A stretch of DNA of 64,000 nucleotides, from the NCBI GenBank assembly GCA_030429175.1, contig JAUIDD010000011.1:1-64000 (forward strand), in the 5' to 3' direction. The position numbers were made by a program, and so were the translations under genes. This DNA comes from Gammaproteobacteria bacterium (GTDB lineage Bacteria > Pseudomonadota > Gammaproteobacteria > Coxiellales > Coxiellaceae). Position 1 is the first letter of the stretch; each line of letters begins with the position of its first letter. Positions 45,393-53,841 of the stretch are shown here, in pieces. Below the pieces are notes generated by a model. It saw nothing but the letters and a program-made list of their open reading frames with translations. It had not been told where the DNA came from and searched no databases.

Positions 45393-48300
45393 GGCGTAGG
45401 TGGCTGCGTACCATCATCTTCTTCAAGCTGATTGTCCTGAGTAAGATGTACTTCTTCGTAGTCTCTAACTGCTGCAGTTAGATCCTCTAATTCTTGCATA
45501 AGAACTTGTGCAGGCTGAGCCTCACTTTCAGCGCCGATAAGCGCATCTATATTATACGGCACTTTGAGTTCTTGCAATTTACTTACCTTAATCTCGCTTG
45601 GTTCTAACCTTCTTATGTTTACTAGATAATTTTGATATTTAACCCTATTCTTAAATATATCTAAACCATTGTGTTTAATCGTAACTCTTTTCCTTAAATT
45701 ACAACGTAACGCTTCGACGGCTTTTAGATCAACCACTTTTAGCGCTGCTCGGTCTAACCTTTTCTCCAGGTAAAATTCAACCACTTTTTTACGCATTGCG
45801 CTTAAGTGCTTCTGAAAGCGACTACCGTTTTGATTTCTAAATTTGGGGTGCTTACTTTTTGCCGCTCTATGTGTATCAACCTTAAGATCTTTATCTCTCG
45901 CTTCTTGAGCATGTTTATCAATAACTTCAACTAATCGCAATACATCACTTTGAGAAACATCATTATGCGCTCCTAGAGAATTAGATTTGTATTTTACTAC
46001 AATTTGTAGCATCTCTTCGCTAAGCTGCTTTGCTTGACTTTGCCGATCTTGTGAACGCCATAACCATGGCTTTGTTAAAGGTGCACTTTTATCATATGCA
46101 TTCAACTCGTTGATCATATCAGCACAACAAGCTAAAAACTCTGATCTATCATCGGTAGGTTGATCTTCAAAAACTTCTTCTTGTCGTTGTGGTTCTTCTA
46201 AACCAGGAGAACCCTCCCTATTTGAGTATCCTAGAATATCATCTGCACCCGCCCCCTCCTGAACAGATTCTCTTTCCCAAATTTCTCGCCTTCGTTGTCG
46301 TGATTCTTGCAAATGTTGTTGTTGCGATTCTACGAAACCAGGATAATCTTCCCCATATGAGTATTCCGAGATATTATCTCCATGCTCTTCCCCCTGACCA
46401 TGCTGATCAACTGATTGCTTTTGACAATCTTGAAGCCTGCGTGATAAAAGATCTCTATATTGTACAAAGTGATTCGCCCCACCATGCAGAAAATTTTTGG
46501 TAGGAGGTCGCCTTTCTTGACCGTTCATAAATTCTGCATTCCTTTGCACCATTTGCACTATATTTTCATTTGCATAATGAGCATTAGCACGATACTGCTC
46601 AGTCGCTACATGATATGCCAAAAACAAATCCTTTAAGTCTTCTAATTTTATCTCTTTATCACTAGTAATATAACTAAGCTCTTTACGTAATATAGTTTGT
46701 ATGATGTACTCTAATTCTGTTGGTTGCGTAAATACATCAATTACCTCTGCTGAAGTGATTTCACCAGCATCTGGATATGCAATTTTATATCCAATTTCCA
46801 TACCTCTTATGACTGACGCATCTGACAGCTCTACTTCATCTTTTTGTGATCGATGTAACAGATGAACCTGAGACGCGCTAACTGGTTTGTCAGATGACTC
46901 TGGTGATGCTACTTTTGAATGCGTATCCGCTAAACCCCCTTGTTTAGCATATTCTTCTTCAGCATGCTTTTTAGAAACATTCACTATAGAATTACCTTCC
47001 TTAGCTTTAGATTTATCCGAGGCAGTTTTTAGATCATTTTCTGGTTCTTGGTGTGCTACCGCCCCTTCCGCTGGAGACGCTACTTTTGAGGCTGTACCTG
47101 CTAAGTGTGCTTGACCAACGCCGTTTTCATCTAGTAACTTACCATTCTCGATTTCCTTCTGAGGATGACTTGCCAAAAATTTCGTCATTAAGACTTCTAA
47201 ATAACGAATGTCTTTAGTCAACTCTGGCTGGTTAGATTTGGATTTAACATCAGCTACAGCTGTTTCTGTTAGTTGCAGATCACCAGTGATTTGAGGCCAT
47301 TTTTGCTTTATATAGGCAAGCTGCTTAAAAAGTCGCTCCCTATCAACTGCTAACTTTTCAGGTGCGTCAAGTGTTTCCCACGCCTTTTCACGCATCCCAA
47401 CGAGTCCTTCTTGAAAATCTCTAACATCTTCTTTTAATGGTTGAACTTCTAGTAAGCATTCATCAATAGCTTTTATAGCATCCATGGCATCTTTGTTCAT
47501 TGCTTTATCATTGGGATCTACAGCACCAGAATTTTTCTCCTCAATGCTTTTAATGCTTACTCTTAGTTTATTTTTGTATGTTGATGTATCCTTTGAAGAT
47601 TTAAGCTGTTTAACAGAGTTCAAAAGCTCAGCAATTAAGTTATGCTTAGAGTTACCTTTCTTAGGTTTATCTTTCTCTGAAGCATTTTTTCCATCATTTT
47701 CTGGCTCTCGGCTTACTGCAGACTCTTTTGCTGCAGAAGGTTTCGCATCGTTTGGAACCTCTTTCTGTTGCGGCATTGCTTTCGTATTCTCATTTAAATA
47801 CTCAGAAAAAGTACTACTAAACTCATCATCAGATAACTCTTTGGATTTGGATTCTGATAGTTCTTGTGCCAATGCTTCATCACCGCTAACAATATTCTCC
47901 GACTCATAACTTTCGGGTTTGTATACTTCTGGTTCTGCTTTTTTCTCTTGTGACTCATTTGGCCTTTTTACTACTTTAGCTTGGTCCACCTCCCTTAACA
48001 ACTGTTCAACTCTTCTAGCCTTATTTTTGCTAGCCTTCTGTTTATTAAGTTCTGGCTTCGCATCACGGTGATCATCTATTACAGGTCTACGTTTTTTGAG
48101 ACGTTTTTTTTCAGCAGGGTCTACATCAACTCTGTCGCTAGCAAGGTTAATTTTAGCTACTTGGAATTCATCTGTGCGTCCAGCTAGCTTTTGTTCTTGT
48201 GCATATTTACGTGCTTCCTGATATATCTGTTTAGCTACGCGAATGAGCTTAGTTGAAACATATTCCCCTTCTTCTGTTTGTTGTGCTCTATCCTTTAGTC

Positions 48301-48880
48301 TTTTTGAAACAATCTCAGCTCTGTTTAAGTTGGTTTTGAGCTCTGCCACATACTCATCTACTATTTTGAGCAATTCTTTAGAACTTGCTTTATACTTACT
48401 GGCATTTTCCCCTTTCTGCTTAGCTAACTTCTCTAACTGAACTGCATCTTTTATTACTGAAAATAAATGGGTTACGTAATAATCTATTATTTCTTCTGCC
48501 TCAGTTTGTATATGTATTGCTACTTCTTTAAATTTTTCAGATGCACCTGTAACCTCCATATATTCATCTATCTTACTCATAAGAGATTGCGCGATTACTG
48601 TAGCTATCTCAGGACCAGCATCGATAAATTCAGATATTTGGGCATCAACTTTAGCCTCTAATTGCTGAATTTCCTCTTGAGCGTCAGTAGCAGCTGGCTG
48701 ATGTTCAGCATCTTTTCCATGCTGTTTTTCTAAAAGACTGAGTAAGTTCAATATGTTAACAACATTAACGCAGAGCTGATCAACCTTACCATTCAATTTG
48801 CGTTTAAGTTGAGCTTGTGCTTGTGCTTGTTGATCTTTCGATTTTTCACCCTGACGCTTTTCTCTTCTAAACCACCTCAT
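45389..48880 (-). CDS. Large coiled-coil protein with internal sequence repeats
   Basis: 1163 residues, very charged, Lys/Glu/Gln-rich with long predicted coiled coils and disordered linkers. Internal repeats are visible. A REPENDGKNASEKDKPKKGNS-type unit occurs near residues 390-415 and again as EPENDLKTASDKSKAKEGNS near 610-630. An SKVASP unit occurs twice (near 597 and 658). EYSYGEDYPGFVESQQQ (near 845) is echoed as GYSNREGSPGLEEPQRQ (near 885). The first 20 residues are basic. There is no signal peptide. It interrupts the miaB-lnt gene order, lying between ybeY and corC on the opposite strand. Unrecognised; effector-like by shape. Confidence 0.82.
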   Translation of the reverse strand: MRWFRREKRQGEKSKDQQAQAQAQLKRKLNGKVDQLCVNVVNILNLLSLLEKQHGKDAEHQPAATDAQEEIQQLEAKVDAQISEFIDAGPEIATVIAQSLMSKIDEYMEVTGASEKFKEVAIHIQTEAEEIIDYYVTHLFSVIKDAVQLEKLAKQKGENASKYKASSKELLKIVDEYVAELKTNLNRAEIVSKRLKDRAQQTEEGEYVSTKLIRVAKQIYQEARKYAQEQKLAGRTDEFQVAKINLASDRVDVDPAEKKRLKKRRPVIDDHRDAKPELNKQKASKNKARRVEQLLREVDQAKVVKRPNESQEKKAEPEVYKPESYESENIVSGDEALAQELSESKSKELSDDEFSSTFSEYLNENTKAMPQQKEVPNDAKPSAAKESAVSREPENDGKNASEKDKPKKGNSKHNLIAELLNSVKQLKSSKDTSTYKNKLRVSIKSIEEKNSGAVDPNDKAMNKDAMDAIKAIDECLLEVQPLKEDVRDFQEGLVGMREKAWETLDAPEKLAVDRERLFKQLAYIKQKWPQITGDLQLTETAVADVKSKSNQPELTKDIRYLEVLMTKFLASHPQKEIENGKLLDENGVGQAHLAGTASKVASPAEGAVAHQEPENDLKTASDKSKAKEGNSIVNVSKKHAEEEYAKQGGLADTHSKVASPESSDKPVSASQVHLLHRSQKDEVELSDASVIRGMEIGYKIAYPDAGEITSAEVIDVFTQPTELEYIIQTILRKELSYITSDKEIKLEDLKDLFLAYHVATEQYRANAHYANENIVQMVQRNAEFMNGQERRPPTKNFLHGGANHFVQYRDLLSRRLQDCQKQSVDQHGQGEEHGDNISEYSYGEDYPGFVESQQQHLQESRQRRREIWERESVQEGAGADDILGYSNREGSPGLEEPQRQEEVFEDQPTDDRSEFLACCADMINELNAYDKSAPLTKPWLWRSQDRQSQAKQLSEEMLQIVVKYKSNSLGAHNDVSQSDVLRLVEVIDKHAQEARDKDLKVDTHRAAKSKHPKFRNQNGSRFQKHLSAMRKKVVEFYLEKRLDRAALKVVDLKAVEALRCNLRKRVTIKHNGLDIFKNRVKYQNYLVNIRRLEPSEIKVSKLQELKVPYNIDALIGAESEAQPAQVLMQELEDLTAAVRDYEEVHLTQDNQLEEDDGTQPPTP

Positions 48881-49045
48881 AACATTACCCCTAGAACCAA
48901 ATCTGTTAACTTCACAAACTATAGCAGCTATTTATTTCAATAACCAATGAGAATAACTTTAAGTCTTATTTATCATGCAATTATAGAGTAAATCTAAAGC
49001 TTAAACATCCAACTACATCGCTGCTATCTAACATAAATTATAGTA

Positions 49046-49255
49046 TTACCTGGGTTTATTGCCACTATTTCCCACGCTTTCTTGCGGCATGGTCATCTCA
49101 TCAATATCACGCCTCATAGCTGTTAACATTTCTCTAAAACGGCTCTTACCCTCTTTTCTAGCAAACATACCAAAACGTAGAAAAGACTTATTTATCTTTT
49201 TGTCTATTTGAGTAGATTTAGCTTCATATTTGTCGATAAACTGAGAATTAAACAC
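49046..49255 (-). CDS. Doubtful small hypothetical gene
   Basis: A 69-codon frame with a GTG start and no ribosome site. Its product is basic and predicted helical. It lies in the 468-base space between the coiled-coil gene and corC. Without it the stretch 48881-49348 holds no other supported gene, only AT-rich DNA. It could be a gene remnant. Confidence 0.3.
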   Translation of the reverse strand: MFNSQFIDKYEAKSTQIDKKINKSFLRFGMFARKEGKSRFREMLTAMRRDIDEMTMPQESVGNSGNKPR

Positions 49256-49348
49256 TAACTATCATATCGTTACATGCTAAATATAAGGTATGTGCTTGCA
49301 CGTCCAGTTCTGCTATAATATGAAAATCAACAACTTACTGAGTGACGC

Positions 49349-50200
49349 ATGAACGAACCACAGGAGCCACATAAATCGTGGCTAGAACGCATCAGCGGAT
49401 CGCTACTACGTGATCCTCACAGCCGTGAAGAATTAATCAGCATTATCCGAGAAGCAAAAGACCGTGCCTTAATTGACAATGACGCCTTGCAAATGATTGA
49501 AGGCGTGATTGGCGTTGCCGAAATGGATGTGAGTGATATTATGGTCCCACGACCAAAAATGGTCACACTTGAATCGGACATGACAGCTGAACAAGCATTG
49601 CCGATTATCATCGAATCTACCCATTCACGTTTTCCAATCTATAATACTAGCCTGGATAAAATTATAGGTATATTGCTAGCTAAAGACTTATTACGCCTCG
49701 CACATACCAAACAAAATATAACCCATATTCAAACGCTGGCACGTGCTGCAACATTTGTTCCTGAAAGCAAACGCTTGAATGTGCTGCTTAAAGAGTTTCG
49801 CTTAAAGCATAATCATATGGCAATCGTCATTGATGAATACGGCAATATTGCTGGCCTGATTACTATTGAAGATGTGCTTGAACAAATCGTTGGTAATATT
49901 GTTGATGAATATGATATTCACCAATCACAACCCACCCACATCAAACAAGTGGAAAGTAAAGTCGCTGAAGTGAATGCACTCACCCCGATTGAAGAGTTTA
50001 ATACTTACTTTAATAAAAACTTTGATGAGGAAGCCTTTGATACAATCGGTGGACTGATATTACAAGCGTTTAGCCACTTACCTAAAGCGGGCGAAACAAT
50101 AGAGCTTGAAAATCTTGAGATTACCATCCTCGACGCAAGCGATCGCGGAATTAAGCGACTACGCGTCTACGTGAAACCACCCAAAGAGAATGAGGCATGA
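49349..50200 (+). CDS. corC: CorC/HlyC family protein (magnesium and cobalt efflux accessory)
   Basis: 283 residues with two CBS domains (about 70-190; DIMVPRPKMVTLE, RFPIYNTSLDKIIGIL, MAIVIDEYGNIAGLITIEDVLEQIVG) and the C-terminal CorC_HlyC transporter-associated domain (DTIGGLILQAFSHLPKAG). No membrane helices. Probably a cytosolic regulator linked to Mg/Co efflux. Its stop shares ATGA with the lnt start, the usual ybeX-lnt arrangement. Confidence 0.95.
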   Translation: MNEPQEPHKSWLERISGSLLRDPHSREELISIIREAKDRALIDNDALQMIEGVIGVAEMDVSDIMVPRPKMVTLESDMTAEQALPIIIESTHSRFPIYNTSLDKIIGILLAKDLLRLAHTKQNITHIQTLARAATFVPESKRLNVLLKEFRLKHNHMAIVIDEYGNIAGLITIEDVLEQIVGNIVDEYDIHQSQPTHIKQVESKVAEVNALTPIEEFNTYFNKNFDEEAFDTIGGLILQAFSHLPKAGETIELENLEITILDASDRGIKRLRVYVKPPKENEA

Positions 50201-51672
50201 TCGGGCTACTAATCGCACTGATTGCAGGTGCGATTTTACCACTTGCCTTTGCACCGGTTAATATTTTTAGCCTTGCTTTTATCGCTCCAGCAGTACTGCT
50301 ATATCTGTGGCTTAAAAGCACACCCGGGCGCGCCTTTTGGATTGGATTAGTATTTGGTTTAGCAATGTTTACCGTCGGCAGCTCATGGATTTATATTAGT
50401 GTTCACAACTTTGGTAACGCCACCCCACTATTATCAGCACTCTTAACTGGCTTATTAATCTTACTGATGAGTTGTTATCCTGCTATACAAGGTTATTTGT
50501 TTCGTAAACTGTGGCGCAAGAAAAGCAATGTTGCCAATTGCTTGTGCGCTTTCCCGGCAACATGGGTATTGTTTGAATATATCCGCAGTTTTTTATTTGA
50601 TGGGTTTCCATTTTTATTTTTGGGTTACTCACAAACCGATAACATACTTAGCGGTCTTGCGCCCATCTTTGGCGTCTATGGCTTATCCTTAGTCGTGACA
50701 TTAATCAGTGGTGCTTTAGTACTGCTCTTTAAAAAAGACAATCCAGGCCAGAAGTTATTAGCACTATTTGTAATCGCGTTGTGTGTTTGTCTTGGTTGGG
50801 GTTATCACAATCGCCATTGGACACACGCTGCCAGTAAACCAATTCAAATTAGCATGATTCAGGGTAACATTCCGCAACAAATGAAGTGGAATTCAGATGA
50901 CCTAATGCAAATCATCACCAAATACCGCGACCTCACCATCAAACATTGGCAAAGCCAAATTATCGTTTGGCCAGAAGCAGCTGTGCCATTTTTTCCAGAT
51001 CAGTTGCCTGATTTTTTCGACTCACTGCATAAATCTGCTGTTGCACATCACGCCACCTTAATTATTGGCGCTCCACTATCTGATAAACAGACCAAACAAA
51101 CCTATAATGGCTTAATCATGATAGGTAATAATCATGGCTCATATAAAAAACGTCATTTAGTACCATTTGGAGAGTTTATCCCGCTAAAAAGCCTGTATGC
51201 GCCACTGATGAAAGACCTCGATGTGCCAATGTCAGATCTGTCGCCAGGACCTACCACACAGCCACCACTAATAGTCGATGGCATACCAATTGCCGCCTAT
51301 ATTTGCTATGAAACTGCCTTCCCGATTGAAACCCTAAACGCGATGCAAGGCAAACAACTCGGCATTAACATTGTTGATGATGCATGGTTTGGTCATTCGT
51401 TTGCGATGGGACAACAACTACAAATGACACGCATGCGCGCTCTCGAAACCGGCCGCTATATTGCCATTGCCTCTAACACCGGCATCACCGCACTCATAAA
51501 CCCACTTGGCAAAGTCACCGACATACTCCCCATCGATGTCACCGATGTATTAACTGTGAAACCAGTTGCGATGAGTGGCAGCACTCCGTTGATGCATACT
51601 AACTACTATTCGCTACTTGCCATCATAATCTTGTTATTTTTACTGAGCCTGTGCTCACGTAAAAAACCATAA
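50197..51672 (+). CDS. lnt: Apolipoprotein N-acyltransferase Lnt
   Basis: 491 residues, inner membrane. About six N-terminal helices precede a nitrilase-like periplasmic domain. The catalytic triad is recognisable: Glu in VWPEAAVPFF, Lys in the KKRHLVPFGEFIP stretch and Cys in AAYICYETAFP. It adds the third acyl chain to lipoproteins, which lets LptE and others reach the outer membrane. It overlaps corC by ATGA. Confidence 0.95.
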   Translation: MIGLLIALIAGAILPLAFAPVNIFSLAFIAPAVLLYLWLKSTPGRAFWIGLVFGLAMFTVGSSWIYISVHNFGNATPLLSALLTGLLILLMSCYPAIQGYLFRKLWRKKSNVANCLCAFPATWVLFEYIRSFLFDGFPFLFLGYSQTDNILSGLAPIFGVYGLSLVVTLISGALVLLFKKDNPGQKLLALFVIALCVCLGWGYHNRHWTHAASKPIQISMIQGNIPQQMKWNSDDLMQIITKYRDLTIKHWQSQIIVWPEAAVPFFPDQLPDFFDSLHKSAVAHHATLIIGAPLSDKQTKQTYNGLIMIGNNHGSYKKRHLVPFGEFIPLKSLYAPLMKDLDVPMSDLSPGPTTQPPLIVDGIPIAAYICYETAFPIETLNAMQGKQLGINIVDDAWFGHSFAMGQQLQMTRMRALETGRYIAIASNTGITALINPLGKVTDILPIDVTDVLTVKPVAMSGSTPLMHTNYYSLLAIIILLFLLSLCSRKKP

Positions 51673-51732
51673 AAAAGCCATTCATGTACAAATAAAAATT
51701 ATTTCAAAATGGTTACAAACCCAATCATTTTT

Positions 51733-51767
51733 GTCATATCTCATTTATCCATCATTGAGATAATGAC
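51733..51767 (+). promoter_or_regulatory. Inverted repeat upstream of the His-rich secreted protein gene
   Basis: GTCATATCTCA (51733-51743) is matched by TGAGATAATGAC (51756-51767) with one extra base in an arm. It ends about 32 bases before the ATG at 51799, so it could be an operator or a 5'-UTR hairpin. Confidence 0.4.
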
Positions 51768-51798
51768 ATCGTTGTATTAATGTTAGAAGGGTAACAAG

Positions 51799-52149
51799 AT
51801 GAAATTATCACACAAATTAGCGACCAGTTTAGCTGCCATTGCCTGTATTGGCATGGTGACACCGAGTTTTGCTGGCCATGGACATCATCACAGACATGTA
51901 CACCATTACCGCACTGATGTATATTATCACCATGATTACAGGCATTATCGCAGCGACATGGCGTTTGCTTTAGGTATTGGTGCACTTGCAGGTGGGCTTG
52001 CCGTTGCTGCAGCGTCTGATCACCCTAGACCCGTATATGTGTATAATGACGATCAATGTCGTGAAGTCGTTAGAGAACGTAGCTGCCACTATAACGGTTG
52101 GGGCGAGTATCACTGTCACCGTGTCAGATACATGCGTTATTTTTGTTGA
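51799..52149 (+). CDS. Small secreted His- and Cys-rich protein
   Basis: 116 residues with a signal peptide cleaved after SFA (about residue 25). Residues 27-50 are dominated by His and Tyr. A hydrophobic, glycine/alanine-rich segment (about 55-75, AFALGIGALAGGLAVAAA) follows. The tail has four Cys (DQC, SCH, CHR, final C) that could form disulfides in the periplasm. It may bind metal ions; inference only. The last 13 bases overlap the antisense end of the 52137-53360 gene. Confidence 0.75.
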   Translation: MKLSHKLATSLAAIACIGMVTPSFAGHGHHHRHVHHYRTDVYYHHDYRHYRSDMAFALGIGALAGGLAVAAASDHPRPVYVYNDDQCREVVRERSCHYNGWGEYHCHRVRYMRYFC

Positions 52150-53360
52150 TTTGGATTGTTTTGTAGATTCGCAGGACTACCGACAGGTGGTTTATGCGAA
52201 TCTGCTACTTTTGCAGACGTTTTAAGTTGGCTTGACACACTTGCCGATTTTGAACCTGTCAAAACTACTGATGCATCACTCAGCAGCATACCATCACGCA
52301 TAGCACCTGATTGGTTACCAAAGCCACTCGAAAATGATACTGTATGATAAGCGCTACCTTCAGAAAAAAATTGTGCATGCATATAATCGTTGCCACCTTT
52401 GCTGGGTATACCTAATAGGTTTCCAAATTGCGCAAATACAACATTACTGTTAACCGGTGCACGCGTCATTTCAACAAACTGCTGAAATACTTTAGCGCGC
52501 TCTAAAAACAAACCGTCTTCAACAACATGCACACCAGAATCATTGCTATTAAGTGGTATATCACCTTTCTCAATACCCTCTTTTAACCACTCTAAAAATT
52601 GCTCGCCATAAGGATCGACTTCTGCCAACTCGATTTCAATTGGTACGTGCTGTAGTTTTTCAAGTAACGCTAACATATCTTCAGGTTTAATTAATGATAG
52701 AATGTGTACCAGTTTCCCACCGCGCAACTTATCGCCGCATAATATATCTAACCAGTCGGCAAACACTTTAAGATCATGTGCCACCCATAAATACGCATCT
52801 TCTGGCATAATATGTTGTGCCAACATCGGCGTTAAATTTTTTTCAAGATTTTGATAAACTGGTGCCAGCTCATACAATTTATAATGGGTGCCACGTTCGA
52901 ATAAACTTGCACGAAAGGGCTGCCAGTCGTCTAAATAATCACCCTTTTCCGTTGTAATTACCACCTTGTAATTGGTTATGATACGCGAAACATCAATAAA
53001 CAAACCAGCTGTAAACGCCGCATAAACCATCAATGGATCTTGCAATTTAGTTTCATCGAGTAGTGTCTTTACCATCAAATAAGCACGCACCAAACCATCA
53101 TTCAATAAACCTGATAAAGATCCATTCACCACTGTCGGCAATACCTGCACATACTCAGCAAAGGCATTTATGGTTGCTTGGTACAATTGCGCGTAAAGCT
53201 CATCTGGTATATCTATAAGTTTGCGTAGCTGATATAAAAAAGTCTCGTGGCGTGGGGAAACCAGTAATGTACTCGCGCTAAAAACAGGCAAAATATAACC
53301 TGGCCGATGTGTCTTTTTTTTGACTTGCACGGGTTGGTTACGTTTATCGTTAATAAACAT
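52137..53360 (-). CDS. TraI_2-like domain protein with HD histidines lost
   Basis: 407 residues. The N-terminal half matches the TraI_2 (putative relaxase/helicase of integrative elements) pattern. RPGYILPVFSASTLL comes first. VQVLPTVVNGSLSGLL (71-86) stands where the family has an LPAS..HHH..GGLL..H stretch. YAAFTAGLFIDVSR (113-126) stands for a YAxFTAALLHDIGK stretch. The metal-binding histidines are replaced while one Asp stays, so the HD-type activity is probably gone. The C-terminal 150 residues are unlike TraI. No mobilisation genes are near. It may be a domesticated remnant or an effector. Assignment rests on pattern memory. Confidence 0.65.
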   Translation of the reverse strand: MFINDKRNQPVQVKKKTHRPGYILPVFSASTLLVSPRHETFLYQLRKLIDIPDELYAQLYQATINAFAEYVQVLPTVVNGSLSGLLNDGLVRAYLMVKTLLDETKLQDPLMVYAAFTAGLFIDVSRIITNYKVVITTEKGDYLDDWQPFRASLFERGTHYKLYELAPVYQNLEKNLTPMLAQHIMPEDAYLWVAHDLKVFADWLDILCGDKLRGGKLVHILSLIKPEDMLALLEKLQHVPIEIELAEVDPYGEQFLEWLKEGIEKGDIPLNSNDSGVHVVEDGLFLERAKVFQQFVEMTRAPVNSNVVFAQFGNLLGIPSKGGNDYMHAQFFSEGSAYHTVSFSSGFGNQSGAMRDGMLLSDASVVLTGSKSASVSSQLKTSAKVADSHKPPVGSPANLQNNPNQQK

Positions 53361-53411
53361 GGACTAAAACCTCAAACTGCTTAAATAGCATCAAGTATAC
53401 CCTAATTGATG

Positions 53412-53506
53412 TAATTGGTGTCAGATTCACTGCTACTTTTTTATGTTGCTCTAACTAGTTGATTAAAAGCAATAAAAAAAAGAAACAGCGAATCTGACAC
53501 CAATTA
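53412..53506. repeat. 95-base imperfect hairpin repeat (REPIN/MITE-like)
   Basis: The arms begin with TAATTGGTGTCAGATTC (53412-53428) and end with GAATCTGACACCAATTA (53490-53506), perfect reverse complements over 17 bases and nearly so over 21. Weaker pairing (ctacttttttatgttgct / agcaataaaaaaaagaaa) continues inward to about 39 bases per arm. GGTGTCAGA-type termini resemble sequences associated with REP-associated tyrosine (Y1) transposases. No transposase is nearby, so this would be a non-autonomous copy. Confidence 0.7.
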
Positions 53507-53552
53507 GGTACAACCCATTGATTATTTGGGCAATTAAAGCTAGCATGTTGCA

Positions 53553-53837
53553 ATGATTGATACATCTACTTTTAAAACAATTTGGCTTAATTACCAAGCG
53601 ATCGGCCTTGTTGCAGGTGCCACCATGCTGGTTGCGTTATTTCCGCGCTATTGGATGCTTATGCGCACTAAAGATCTATCATCAACCCCCGCAACAAAGC
53701 TATTACTGCTTGTCATCGGCAGTTTGTTATGGATAATGTACGGCTTTCGCGATAGCTCTCCTGCAGTTGTTTTATTCGCTGCAGTAAGCTTTGCGATAAC
53801 AAGCATCTTATTGCTAATCAAACTGAGAAGTGCATAA
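53553..53837 (+). CDS. SemiSWEET/PQ-loop-like small sugar transporter
   Basis: 94 residues with three membrane helices. After helix 1 (VAGATMLVALFPRYWM), helix 2 has LLLLVIGSLLWIMYGF and helix 3 AVVLFAAVSFAITSILLL. The LWIMYGF..S motif is typical of the MtN3/SWEET fold; the usual PQ is PR here and the canonical Asn of helix 3 is missing, so substrate preference may differ. SemiSWEETs work as dimers moving sugars passively. It ends 4 bases before leuS; perhaps co-transcribed. Confidence 0.82.
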   Translation: MIDTSTFKTIWLNYQAIGLVAGATMLVALFPRYWMLMRTKDLSSTPATKLLLLVIGSLLWIMYGFRDSSPAVVLFAAVSFAITSILLLIKLRSA

Positions 53838-53841
53838 AAAC

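Noticed and set aside
46189-47909. Plus-strand frames of 75-141 codons inside the coiled-coil gene
   Set aside because: They are the antisense of Lys/Glu-rich repeats and give Ser/Phe/Leu-rich nonsense.
51977-52225. 82-codon plus frame crossing the end of the His-rich gene
   Set aside because: It overlaps two better-supported genes and has no ribosome site or signal features.
53412-53506. Hairpin read as a simple rho-independent terminator
   Set aside because: The arms are far too long, are not followed by a T run, and repeat-type terminal sequences explain them better.
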